A stretch of 64,000 bases of DNA, taken from contig NC_009441.1 in the NCBI RefSeq assembly GCF_000016645.1, positions 1,426,001 to 1,490,000 on the forward strand. Direction: 5' to 3'. The DNA comes from Flavobacterium johnsoniae UW101. Its GTDB lineage: Bacteria; Bacteroidota; Bacteroidia; Flavobacteriales; Flavobacteriaceae. The notes under the pieces are model-generated. The model did not search any database and was not told where the DNA came from. It was given only the letters and a program-made list of their open reading frames with translations. The first letter of the stretch is position 1. Each line of letters begins with the position of its first letter. Shown piece after piece: positions 51,960 to 60,083 of this stretch. Both the position numbers and the translations under genes were made by a program.

Positions 51960-52151
51960 ATGATAAAAGAGATTTTAAATCTAGAACACGCACAGCATAT
52001 TAGCAAGAGCGAGCAAAAAAACATAAAAGGAGGAATTCCTGAATGTTGGATTTATGCAATAGAAGCAGGATGTGTGTTAATACCAGCCGGAGGAGTTTGT
52101 CCGGTTAATACAGAAGCAGGCATCTGCGATACGAATCGTCTTTGCTGCTAG
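51960..52151 (+). CDS. GG-leader cysteine-rich peptide precursor D (63 aa)
   Basis: The leader MIKEILNLEHAQHISKSEQK plus NIKGG gives a double glycine at 24-25. The 38-residue core starts IPECWIYAIEAGC and ends ICDTNRLCC, with six Cys and a terminal Cys pair, enough for three disulfides. The core is otherwise hydrophobic and Gly-rich, like class II or disulfide-bonded bacteriocins. It lies between the VKOR-Trx oxidoreductase and the C39-ABC exporter, the machinery needed to oxidise and export it. No lanthionine or radical-SAM enzyme is visible nearby. Confidence 0.85.
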   Translation: MIKEILNLEHAQHISKSEQKNIKGGIPECWIYAIEAGCVLIPAGGVCPVNTEAGICDTNRLCC

Positions 52152-52228
52152 TTTAATTTGAAAATTATTTAAAGTAATATACAATAAAGCCTTTTTAAAA
52201 TTTAGTCATGTTTTTTTTAATTTGTAGG

Positions 52229-52414
52229 CGCTCGATCGTGGAACATTGAGCAATTTATCCCAACATTGATGATTGGTGTCGGGATTCTCAGGATAATTGG
52301 TCACTTGGATCGGTTTTATTTGGTTAGGGCTGATCAAGTGCCATCTCCTAGAGAAATTGGTATTACTAAAATATATTGAATATAAGAGAGGATTAAATTT
52401 CTCTCTTTTTTTTT
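52229..52414 (+). ncRNA. Candidate structured small RNA
   Basis: The 354-base gap between precursor genes D and E holds a compact GC-richer block with three successive hairpins: 52230-52236/52245-52251 (7 bp), 52257-52265/52277-52285 (9 bp, one mismatch) and 52299-52314/52329-52342 (about 14 bp with bulges). An intrinsic terminator at 52384-52414 follows. A -7-like TTAATTTG lies just before (52217-52224). No Rfam family is recognised by eye. Alternative: a gene relic, since a 52-codon frame (52221-52379) and an antisense frame are also open. Confidence 0.4.
52384..52414 (+). terminator. Intrinsic terminator
   Basis: AAGAGAG (52384-52390) pairs with CTCTCTT (52401-52407) and is followed by seven further T. 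It terminates the transcript through peptide D and/or the candidate RNA. Confidence 0.8.
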
Positions 52415-52505
52415 CTCAAAACAAAAGGGTAGTAAAAATACTATAAATGAATTTCTACTAATTTAATGCACGTTCTTAAATATTAACATCAAACAAAATC
52501 AAATT

Positions 52506-52697
52506 ATGAAAAAATTAAAAAACCTTGCAGGAGTTGAAGTTTTAAGCGTTAATGAGAGAAAAAATATAATTGGCGGAGGACCTGGTATCGAAGCATGTTA
52601 TTGTCCGGGAACTGGAATTTTTGCTGGTGTAATACATCCTGGTGAAGGAGAAACTTGTGCCACAGTTATTGAAGAAAACTGCCCATTAGAATCTTAA
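52506..52697 (+). CDS. GG-leader cysteine-containing peptide precursor E (63 aa)
   Basis: The leader MKKLKNLAGVEVLSVNERKN plus IIGG gives a double glycine at 23-24. The 39-residue core begins GPGIEACYCPGTG and ends ETCATVIEENCPLES, with four Cys. The leader follows the same pattern as peptides A, B and D. It has its own terminator and lies 219 bases upstream of the C39-ABC exporter, its likely protease and transporter. It may be a disulfide-bonded bacteriocin or a signalling peptide. Confidence 0.85.
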   Translation: MKKLKNLAGVEVLSVNERKNIIGGGPGIEACYCPGTGIFAGVIHPGEGETCATVIEENCPLES

Positions 52698-52720
52698 AAA
52701 AAATTATTAAATAATAGTTG

Positions 52721-52760
52721 AAAGCTTTGTTATTTACTTAACAAGGCTTTTTTCTTTTTA
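52721..52760 (+). terminator. Intrinsic terminator after precursor E
   Basis: A 12-bp stem (52721-52732 with 52739-52750, one G-U pair) with a 6-base loop and a T-rich tail. It separates precursor transcription from the exporter genes. Confidence 0.88.
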
Positions 52761-52916
52761 TAAACCTGAAATACTAAAAAGTGTATAAAACAAAAGGTTT
52801 GACAAAAACTAAAACATTTAATTATAACAAAGTTGAATTGATATAATTTAAGCCTATTTTTTATTTTTTTAAGAATTTTTGTATAATATTGCTATAAACA
52901 AACCCAAATAACAGAA

Positions 52917-55109
52917 TTGAAAAAATTCACAAATTACAAGCAGGCAGATTTTAAAGATTGCGGCCCGACATGTTTAAAAATTATTGCCAAACATTACGGC
53001 AAAACAATCAGTATTCAGGAGTTGCGAGACAACAGCGAAACAACTCGTGAAGGAAGCAATTTGCTTTTTTTAAGTGATGCTGCAGAGAAAGTTGGTTTTA
53101 GGACTCTGGGTGTAAAATTAAATTTAGAAAGATTAGAAGAAGCTCCTCTGCCTTGTATTCTGCATTGGAATAAAAACCATTACGTTGTACTTTATAAAAT
53201 CAAAAAAGGTATTTATTATATTTCTGACCCTGCTTTTGGTTTAATTGAATATAATAAGCAAGATTTTTTAAAATTCTGGATAGGAAACAATGCAGACGAT
53301 TTTACTCAGGAAGGAGTTGCTTTATTAATTGAAGCTACACCAAAATTTTATCAGACCGATTTTGATAAAGAAGATAACAAAGGATTTGGTTTTGGCATAT
53401 TATCGCAATATGTACTTCGTTATAAATCATATCTTTTTCAGTTAAGTATCGGGTTATTGGCGAGCAGTTTATTACAGCTGATATTTCCGTTTTTAACCCA
53501 AAGTATTGTTGATGTTGGAATCCAAAATCAAAATATTCATTTTATTTATCTGATTCTTTTTGCCCAGTTGTTCCTTTTCGCAGGAAGAACCGGTTTAGAG
53601 CTTATAAGAAGCTGGATTCTGCTCCATCTTTCAACACGTATCAACATTTCATTAATTTCAGATTTCTTTATCAAATTAATGAATCTGCCTATTTCTTTCT
53701 TTGATGTAAGAATGACAGGTGATATCATGCAGCGAATAAATGATCATCACAGAATCGAAAAAATACTAACCACGTCCTCTTTAAATGTTTTGTTCTCGGT
53801 TATTAATATGTTTGTGATGGGAGCTGTGCTGGCTTATTTCAATCTCAAAATATTTTTAGTGTTTTTTGCCGGAAGCCTCCTTTACTTTGGATGGATTACA
53901 TTGTTCTTGAAACGCAGAGAAACTTTAGATTATAAACGTTTTGCAGAAGTTTCTAATGAGCAGGGAAAAGTTATGGAGCTTATTAACGGAATGCAGGAAA
54001 TAAAGCTTCATAATGCCGAAAAACAAAAACGCTGGGGCTGGGAATATGTTCAGGCAAGACTTTTTAGAGTTTCGATAAAAGGATTGGTTTTAGAACAGTC
54101 ACAAACCATTGGCTCATCAGTAATTAATGAGTTGAAGAATATTTTTATTACGTTTTTGTCTGCAAAACTAGTAATCGATGGTTCAATAACATTAGGGATG
54201 ATGCTTGCCATTAATTCAATTGTAGGGAGCTTAAATGGCCCAATTACCCAGCTTATTCAGTTTGTGAGAGAACTTCAGGACGCTAAAATTTCATTGGCCA
54301 GATTGTCTGAAATTCATGAAAAGGAAGATGAAACACAACAAGAAGAACATCAGTCACATGATGTTCCGTATGATTCAGATATTGAATTAAAAAATGTCTC
54401 TTATAGGTATTTAGGTTCAGATATTCCTGTTTTAGATAATTTGAGTTTACAAATTCCGGCCAATAAAGTCACGGCAATCGTAGGTGTAAGCGGCAGCGGA
54501 AAAACAACACTCATGAAACTGCTTCTTAAGTTTTATGAACCCGAAAAAGGAGAGATTATTATTGGAAATTCTCAGCTTAAAAATATTTCACAAAAGGCCT
54601 GGCGTTCTTCTATTGGATCTGTAATGCAGGAAGGATTTATTTTTAGCGACACGATTGCTAATAATATTGCTTTTGGAGTAGATAAAGTTGACAAAGAACG
54701 ATTGGTTTATGCATCGGATGTAGCGAATATCAAACAATATATCAGCGAACTTCCATTAGGATATAATACCAAAATTGGAGCAGAAGGATTAGGAATGAGC
54801 ACCGGACAAAAACAACGTTTGTTAATTGCCAGAGCAGTATATAAAAATCCTGAAATTTTATTTTTTGATGAAGCAACTTCGGCTCTTGATGCAAACAATG
54901 AAAAAGAAATTATGCAGAAACTTGATATTTTCTTTAAAAATAAAACCGTAATCGTAATTGCACACCGACTAAGCACAGTGATAAATGCAGATCAGATTGT
55001 GGTTTTAGACAAAGGGAAAATTATCGAAATAGGAAATCATACCGCTTTAGTAGAGCAAAAAGGAAATTACTTTGAATTGGTTAAAAATCAGTTACAGTTA
55101 GGAAATTAA
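52917..55109 (+). CDS. C39 peptidase-containing ABC exporter
   Basis: A 730-residue bacteriocin-type exporter that cuts double-glycine leaders and exports the core. The C39 peptidase domain (about 1-140) has Cys15 (FKDCGPTCL), His88 (WNKNHYVVLY) and Asp104 (ISDPAFG). A six-helix membrane domain (about 165-450) follows, then an ATPase (about 485-730) with Walker A GVSGSGKTT, signature LGMSTGQKQR and Walker B ILFFDEATSA. The start is TTG at 52917; the Cys motif position fits this N-terminus and no ATG is closer. The HlyD adaptor follows after 2 bases. Confidence 0.95.
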   Translation: MKKFTNYKQADFKDCGPTCLKIIAKHYGKTISIQELRDNSETTREGSNLLFLSDAAEKVGFRTLGVKLNLERLEEAPLPCILHWNKNHYVVLYKIKKGIYYISDPAFGLIEYNKQDFLKFWIGNNADDFTQEGVALLIEATPKFYQTDFDKEDNKGFGFGILSQYVLRYKSYLFQLSIGLLASSLLQLIFPFLTQSIVDVGIQNQNIHFIYLILFAQLFLFAGRTGLELIRSWILLHLSTRINISLISDFFIKLMNLPISFFDVRMTGDIMQRINDHHRIEKILTTSSLNVLFSVINMFVMGAVLAYFNLKIFLVFFAGSLLYFGWITLFLKRRETLDYKRFAEVSNEQGKVMELINGMQEIKLHNAEKQKRWGWEYVQARLFRVSIKGLVLEQSQTIGSSVINELKNIFITFLSAKLVIDGSITLGMMLAINSIVGSLNGPITQLIQFVRELQDAKISLARLSEIHEKEDETQQEEHQSHDVPYDSDIELKNVSYRYLGSDIPVLDNLSLQIPANKVTAIVGVSGSGKTTLMKLLLKFYEPEKGEIIIGNSQLKNISQKAWRSSIGSVMQEGFIFSDTIANNIAFGVDKVDKERLVYASDVANIKQYISELPLGYNTKIGAEGLGMSTGQKQRLLIARAVYKNPEILFFDEATSALDANNEKEIMQKLDIFFKNKTVIVIAHRLSTVINADQIVVLDKGKIIEIGNHTALVEQKGNYFELVKNQLQLGN

Positions 55110-55111
55110 TT

Positions 55112-56407
55112 ATGGCAGAAAATAACGATACGTTTGAATTAAGAAGTGAAGAAGTTCAGGACATTCTCACCAAAGTGCCTCATTGGATGATACGCTGGGG
55201 AACAGTTATGATTTTTGCGATTATTGTCATACTCTTTTTTGTTTCATGGTTTATTAAATATCCCGATGTTGTAAATACTGAAATTATAATTACAACCAAT
55301 ATTCCGCCAGAGAAAATCGTATCAAAATCATCTGGAAGAATTGAAGCAATTTTGGTGAAAAATAAAGCAATAGTGTCTAAAAATAAAACACTTGCAGTTA
55401 TAGAAAATACAGCAAATTATAAAGATGTTTTTTTGCTGAAAAGTATAACCGACAGTTACAATATTAACGATCCGCAAGCCCAATTTCCGTTTTCGAAGTT
55501 AAAAAACACGCAGTTAGGCGAAATAGAAAGTGCTTATGCTGTTTTTCAGAAAGATTACCAGGCGCAGCAATTGAATCATGATCTGCAGCCTTTTGCTATA
55601 GAAAACAGAGCTCAGGTTTCAGAGAAAATTCAAATCAAAGAAAGGCTGGAAATTTTAGAACAGCAAAAAGTAATTAATGAAAGCGAATTACAGCTTCAGA
55701 AAAACGAGATTGCCCGTTTTGAAGTTTTGTTCAACAAAGGAATTATTTCGGCTCAGGAAATGGAAGCAAAGAAATTAGGTTTTCTTCAGGCGCAAAAGAG
55801 TTATAGAGGGCTTTTGTCGTCTATTTCCCAATTAAAGTCCTCACTTATTGATAATACAAAATCAAGTCAGAATTCGCATATAAACAGCACTAAAGAGGAA
55901 GTTAACTTAGGAAGGAATATGGCACAGTCCTTTTTTCAGCTTAAAAAAGTTATAAAAGACTGGGAACTGGCTTATGCTTTAAAATCTTCAATCAGCGGAA
56001 AAGTCACCTTTTTGCAGATCTGGACAGAAAACCAAACTATAAATTCCGGAGATAATGTTTTTTCGATTATTCCCGATGCTAAAAATGGTTTTATAGGAAA
56101 AGTAAAAGCGCCTGCATTAAACTCAGGAAAAATAAAAATAGGGCAGAGGGTTAATATACGTCTGGCTAATTTTCCTGATAAGGAATTTGGTGTTTTAAAA
56201 GGAAAAATTCAAAATATTTCTCTGGTTCCGGATAAAGATGGAAATCTTCTTATAGATGTAGCTCTTCCAAACGGTTTAAAAACATCATACAATAGACAAA
56301 TTACTTTTCAGCAGGAAATGAAAGGAAGTGCAGAAATTGTAACAGAAGATCTTCGATTAATAGAAAGAATTTTATATCAGTTTAAAAGTATTTTTGAGCA
56401 GGTTTAG
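55112..56407 (+). CDS. HlyD family secretion adaptor
   Basis: A 431-residue membrane fusion protein. One N-terminal membrane helix (about 28-48, TVMIFAIIVILFFVSWFI) is followed by lipoyl-like halves around a long coiled-coil hairpin (about 150-260; QVSEKIQIKERLEILEQQKV, ARFEVLFNKGIISAQEMEAK) and a C-terminal beta domain (IGQRVNIRLANFPDKEFG). The gene starts 2 bases after the C39-ABC stop, so both form one export complex. The outer-membrane partner is not encoded here; a TolC-like protein elsewhere (possibly 16616) could serve. Confidence 0.92.
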   Translation: MAENNDTFELRSEEVQDILTKVPHWMIRWGTVMIFAIIVILFFVSWFIKYPDVVNTEIIITTNIPPEKIVSKSSGRIEAILVKNKAIVSKNKTLAVIENTANYKDVFLLKSITDSYNINDPQAQFPFSKLKNTQLGEIESAYAVFQKDYQAQQLNHDLQPFAIENRAQVSEKIQIKERLEILEQQKVINESELQLQKNEIARFEVLFNKGIISAQEMEAKKLGFLQAQKSYRGLLSSISQLKSSLIDNTKSSQNSHINSTKEEVNLGRNMAQSFFQLKKVIKDWELAYALKSSISGKVTFLQIWTENQTINSGDNVFSIIPDAKNGFIGKVKAPALNSGKIKIGQRVNIRLANFPDKEFGVLKGKIQNISLVPDKDGNLLIDVALPNGLKTSYNRQITFQQEMKGSAEIVTEDLRLIERILYQFKSIFEQV

Positions 56408-56432
56408 AATTTCAAAATAAAATATTTTATAT

Positions 56433-57359
56433 ATGAAAGATTTGCCTTCAATTGCAATAATGACCTGTTGGTATGGAGATTATCCGTGGTACTTTCCTTA
56501 TTTCGTAAAATCCTGTAAATACAATCCTTCGATTGATTTTATTATCGTTACAGACAATACGAATGTAATACCTGAAAAACCGGATAATATTAAAGTTATA
56601 TATAAAACACTAGAAGATTTTAAAATTAATGCCTCACAAAAGCTGGGATTTGAAGTCGTTATAAATAAGCCGTATAAATTATGTGATTTTAAACCTGCTT
56701 ACAGATTTTTATTTCCTGAAATTCTTGGTTCTTATGATTTTTGGGGCCACGGAGATATTGATATGGTTTACGGGGACATTAGAGGATTTATGACTAATGA
56801 ACTATTGGCAGATTTTGATATTTTAAATAGCCGTGTAGATTTTATAACAGGGACATTTTGTTTGTATCGAAATATAGAGAAATTGAATACGCTTTTTATG
56901 CAAAGCAGAGATTACAAACATGTTTTTACAAACGAAGAATATTTTTCTTTTGATGAATGCAGCTTTTTGTTTAATGACTTAGCTTTAGGTAATTCTATTC
57001 TGGATTATCCGGATAGTATTCAGAGTATGACGTATTTAGCTGTAAAAGGAGAGCTTGAGGGTAATTTTAAAGTCTTTTTTGATCATATAATAGCACAAGG
57101 CGTTTCAGATGAAATAAAATGGCAGAATGGTTTAATACTATTTAAAAACCAATTCGAATGCATGTTCTATGATATGATTGAGTATAAAGTAAAATGCGAA
57201 AATAAAAAAGCAGTTTATCCAATTCCTGATGTTTTTTACTTTAACATAAAAGGGATAAATAAAAACAGTTTTTTCAAATTGCTGTATTCAAAAATTCTTG
57301 ATAACTGGGAAAAGTTAAAAGATTTCATTCAAAAAAAAGAGCCTCAAACTGCAGAATAA
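56433..57359 (+). CDS. DUF6625 glycosyltransferase-like protein
   Basis: A 308-residue GT-A-like protein resembling DUF6625. Blocks include IAIMTCWYGDYPWYFPYFVK, LCDFKPAYRFLFPE and YDFWGHGDIDMVYGDI, where the DID motif would bind the metal and nucleotide sugar. There are no membrane segments. It lies 25 bases after the HlyD gene in the same direction, so it probably belongs to the peptide locus; it may glycosylate a peptide core or act on an unrelated glycan. Function inferred from position and motif. Confidence 0.75.
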   Translation: MKDLPSIAIMTCWYGDYPWYFPYFVKSCKYNPSIDFIIVTDNTNVIPEKPDNIKVIYKTLEDFKINASQKLGFEVVINKPYKLCDFKPAYRFLFPEILGSYDFWGHGDIDMVYGDIRGFMTNELLADFDILNSRVDFITGTFCLYRNIEKLNTLFMQSRDYKHVFTNEEYFSFDECSFLFNDLALGNSILDYPDSIQSMTYLAVKGELEGNFKVFFDHIIAQGVSDEIKWQNGLILFKNQFECMFYDMIEYKVKCENKKAVYPIPDVFYFNIKGINKNSFFKLLYSKILDNWEKLKDFIQKKEPQTAE

Positions 57360-57387
57360 ATATCTCAGACAAAATCGGATTAAGAAT

Positions 57388-58095
57388 TTACATTTTTAAA
57401 TAAAATTCTTTAGTCAGGTCAATATATTCTGGTGTATAAATATGTCTGTCAATTTCGATAACTAATTCGTCAATTTCAATTTCAGAAACTTCGTTTCGGC
57501 TGAAAGCTAATAAACTGCGTTTAATTTCTGATTTTGGAGTGCCTTTGACGCGTGTAATTTTTATTGGATACAATTCAAAATCTTTAGCCAAAGCAGTAAA
57601 TTTTGCTTCTTCTTTAAAAGGAATAATGACAGCTAAAATTCCGTTTTCAGAAAGCAGTAAATCAGCAGCTTCAACAATCTCTTCAAAAGGCATTGCATCC
57701 TGAAATCTTGCTAAATCGCGTTGTTCATCATTCGTTTTGTAATCTTCGGCATAAAAAGGCGGATTCGAAACAATCAAATCATATTCGTCTTCAGGTTCTT
57801 CTATAAATTCATCCAAACCAGCATGAAAACAAAATAATCTATCACCCCACGGAGAAGCTTCAAAATTTTCTACAGCTTGTTCATAAGCATCTTCGTCAAT
57901 TTCCAGAGCATCAATTTGTTCTGCGTGAGTTCTTTGTGCCAGCATTAAAGCGATTATTCCAGTTCCTGCACCAATATCTAAAATGCTGAAAGGATTATGA
58001 AAAACAGGAGCCCAAGAACCAAGCAAAACACCATCTGTGCCAACTTTCATAGCGGTTTTGTCTTGTTTAACAGAAAATTGCTTAAACTGAAACAT
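57388..58095 (-). CDS. tRNA1(Val) A37 N6-methyltransferase-like (TrmN6 family)
   Basis: A 235-residue class I SAM methyltransferase. The N-terminus FQFKQFSVKQDKTAMKVGTD is diagnostic for the YfiC/TrmN6 group. The SAM motif is LDIGAGTGIIALMLAQR, and the base-methylating NPPF motif is IVSNPPFYAED (about 105-115). It would methylate adenine 37 of tRNA1(Val). It lies downstream of rimM-rpsP on the same strand, a common flavobacterial arrangement, and is convergent with the peptide locus. Confidence 0.88.
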   Translation of the reverse strand: MFQFKQFSVKQDKTAMKVGTDGVLLGSWAPVFHNPFSILDIGAGTGIIALMLAQRTHAEQIDALEIDEDAYEQAVENFEASPWGDRLFCFHAGLDEFIEEPEDEYDLIVSNPPFYAEDYKTNDEQRDLARFQDAMPFEEIVEAADLLLSENGILAVIIPFKEEAKFTALAKDFELYPIKITRVKGTPKSEIKRSLLAFSRNEVSEIEIDELVIEIDRHIYTPEYIDLTKEFYLKM

Positions 58096-58172
58096 AGTAA
58101 ATTCTAATTTATTATTAAGATTTTGAATTCAGATAAGAAACTGAACACTTAAAACTGAGACTGAACACTAAA

Positions 58173-58697
58173 TTAAAGGTACATCTCAACAAGACCTACA
58201 GGAAGGTCCATGATTACTTTTTTGTTTTCACGATCGATTTTTACAAGAAAATGATCGATCATTGGAACTAAGATTTCTACTTCGCCGTTTAAAACTTCAA
58301 AAAGAGGCTGAGCAGAAGAATCATTAATAGAAGTTATTTTTCCGAAAACACCTAAACGTTTGTCTTCGATTTCAAAACCAATAACTTCGTGGAAATAAAA
58401 TTTGTTGCCGGTAAGTTTCGGCAGCATAGTTAGAGGAAGATAGATAGAATTACCAACAATAGCGTCGGCATCTTCTTCAGTATTTACATCTTCAAAGCGA
58501 ACTCTTAAAAAATCACCTTTGTGTAAAGAACTTGTTTCAATAAAAAAAGGAACCAAGTGTTTGTTGTGCTCAACAAACACTGATTCCAGGTTTTCGTATA
58601 ACTCAGGTTCGTCTGTATCTAAATAGATCAGAACTTCACCCTTGAAACTAAATTTTTTAGCGATTTTACCTAAATAAAAACATTCTTCTTTACGCAT
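58173..58697 (-). CDS. rimM: 16S rRNA processing protein RimM
   Basis: A 174-residue ribosome maturation factor that binds ribosomal protein S19 and aids 30S assembly. The N-terminal RimM domain (about 7-85; YLGKIAKKFSFKGEVLIYLD) and C-terminal PRC-barrel domain (about 95-170; FYFHEVIGFEIEDKRLG) are both present. It starts 15 bases after rpsP, the classic neighbour. trmD and rplS, often in this operon elsewhere, are absent here. Confidence 0.95.
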   Translation of the reverse strand: MRKEECFYLGKIAKKFSFKGEVLIYLDTDEPELYENLESVFVEHNKHLVPFFIETSSLHKGDFLRVRFEDVNTEEDADAIVGNSIYLPLTMLPKLTGNKFYFHEVIGFEIEDKRLGVFGKITSINDSSAQPLFEVLNGEVEILVPMIDHFLVKIDRENKKVIMDLPVGLVEMYL

Positions 58698-58712
58698 TAT
58701 CGCTAAGTAAAA

Positions 58713-59279
58713 TTATGCTTCAGTTGTTTCGTTATTCTCTTCAGCAGCAGGTGCTTCTTCAGCAGCTTCAGCAACTTCTTCAGTCGCAGCTTCTTCAGTT
58801 GCAGATGCAGCAGCGATAGCATCAGCTTCAGCTTTTGCAGCAGCAGCGATACGCTTATCGTTAACTTCTTTTTCAGCTTTTAAAGCTTTAGCTTTAGCAT
58901 CAGCTTGTGCTTTTGATAAACCATCTTTTTTAGCATCAACTTTTCCAGCTTTAGCTTCTAACCATGCAGTTAATTTAGCATCAGCTTGTTCTTGAGTTAA
59001 AGCTCCTTTACGAACTCCTCCATCAAGGTGGTGTTTCAATAAAGCACCTTTATAAGAAAGGATAGCTCTTGCAGTATCAGTTGGCTGAGCACCATTGTGT
59101 AACCATTTAACTGCGCTGTCAAGGTTTAACTCAACAGTTGCTGGGTTTGTGTTTGGATTGTAAGTACCGATTTTTTCTAAGTATTTACCATCTCTTTTTG
59201 AGCGTGCATCTGCAGCTACTACCCAGTAAAAAGGTTTTCCTTTTTTACCGTGTCTTTGTAATCTAATTTTTACTGACAT
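58713..59279 (-). CDS. rpsP: 30S ribosomal protein S16 with long Ala/Glu tail
   Basis: The first 80 or so residues are standard S16 (MSVKIRLQRHGKKGKPFYWV, RDGKYLEKIGTYNPNTNP, VKWLHNGAQPTDTARAIL). A C-terminal extension brings it to 188 residues, about twice the usual bacterial length. The extension is Lys/Ala-rich then Ala/Glu-rich, ending EEAPAAEENNETTEA, and should be disordered or helical. Long acidic S16 tails are known in Bacteroidota. First gene of the rpsP-rimM unit, with a -7 box at 59329-59336. Confidence 0.96.
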   Translation of the reverse strand: MSVKIRLQRHGKKGKPFYWVVAADARSKRDGKYLEKIGTYNPNTNPATVELNLDSAVKWLHNGAQPTDTARAILSYKGALLKHHLDGGVRKGALTQEQADAKLTAWLEAKAGKVDAKKDGLSKAQADAKAKALKAEKEVNDKRIAAAAKAEADAIAAASATEEAATEEVAEAAEEAPAAEENNETTEA

Positions 59280-59328
59280 AATCTAGTGATTAAATTTTGA
59301 GGTACTCGACCTCCGTTAATTAAGGGCG

Positions 59329-59336
59329 CAAAGATA
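59329..59336 (-). promoter_or_regulatory. -7 box for rpsP
   Basis: The complement reads TATCTTTG, an exact TAnnTTTG, 50 bases before the ATG at 59279. The implied leader of about 46 bases is longer than at most genes here. Confidence 0.45.
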
Positions 59337-59442
59337 TAATTTTTTTGTCAAAAATTCGTTTTAAAGTCATTAAATATATTTGAGAAGCATTTTTTAGCAT
59401 TTTTTTGACTTTTATTTTTTAGCACCCTATGTTTTTATGCAA

Positions 59443-59450
59443 TATTTTTG
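59443..59450 (+). promoter_or_regulatory. -7 box for the DUF6252 lipoprotein gene
   Basis: TATTTTTG is an exact TAnnTTTG. It overlaps the longer open frame, supporting the start at 59466 with a leader of about 12 bases. Confidence 0.45.
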
Positions 59451-59465
59451 TGTCAAATTTCTTTT

Positions 59466-59957
59466 ATGAAAAAAATCTTTTATTTTTTATCGCTTCTATT
59501 TGTTTTGGGGTCTTGTACAGAAGATGTAAAATTTAATAATCCAGCTTTTCAAACTTTAAAAAATAATGTTTTTTGGAGGGCTCAAACTTATAAAGCTTAT
59601 GCAGGCATGCAGGGAGCCATTATAATTGAAGGTTCTTTAGGATATGAAAAGGTTGCTTTGCAGGCAGCTTCTAAAGAAAAACAAACTTTTGCCCTGGGTG
59701 TTAATGATGTTTCTAAAGCTGTTTACGAAAATACACTTCCTTCTGAAGCGGCTTCATTTTCTACCGGAACTAATATTGGTAACGGACAGATAACAATTAC
59801 AGACTACAATGCAGTCAATAATACAATATCAGGGACATTTAAATTTACTGCACTAAATAATGATGAAACAGATATAGAAAATCCTAATATTAATTTTACA
59901 GAAGGGGTTTTTTATAAAGTTCCAATTCAAGAGAACGATTATGTTCTTCATTTATAA
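59466..59957 (+). CDS. DUF6252 family lipoprotein
   Basis: A 163-residue lipoprotein with lipobox VLGSC (Cys17 from the ATG at 59466). The frame is open from 59448, but a -7 box at 59443-59450 and the signal peptide favour 59466. The body (VFWRAQTYKAYAGMQGAIII, ending NFTEGVFYKVPI) matches the small DUF6252 envelope proteins of flavobacteria, predicted beta-sandwich. Function unknown. Divergent from rpsP. Confidence 0.8.
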   Translation: MKKIFYFLSLLFVLGSCTEDVKFNNPAFQTLKNNVFWRAQTYKAYAGMQGAIIIEGSLGYEKVALQAASKEKQTFALGVNDVSKAVYENTLPSEAASFSTGTNIGNGQITITDYNAVNNTISGTFKFTALNNDETDIENPNINFTEGVFYKVPIQENDYVLHL

Positions 59958-60053
59958 TTTTTTATCAGCCCCTTTATTTTACTGATCAGTGCTTTTAAAT
60001 CTAAATAAAAACTTAAATAAACTAATATATAGTAGATTACAGAAAAATAAGAC

Positions 60054-60061
60054 TACATTTG
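60054..60061 (+). promoter_or_regulatory. -7 box for the RRM protein gene
   Basis: TACATTTG is an exact TAnnTTTG, 22 bases before the ATG at 60084. Confidence 0.5.
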
Positions 60062-60083
60062 TCGTTATTATAAAAAAGTATCT

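Noticed and set aside
52269..52379. 36-codon ATG frame inside the structured RNA candidate
   Set aside because: No leader or family resemblance, and strong stems explain the composition better; kept only as the alternative in the RNA finding.
47717..57359. Lanthipeptide or radical-SAM peptide cluster
   Set aside because: No LanB/LanC/LanM, grasp ligase or radical-SAM enzyme is encoded near the precursors.
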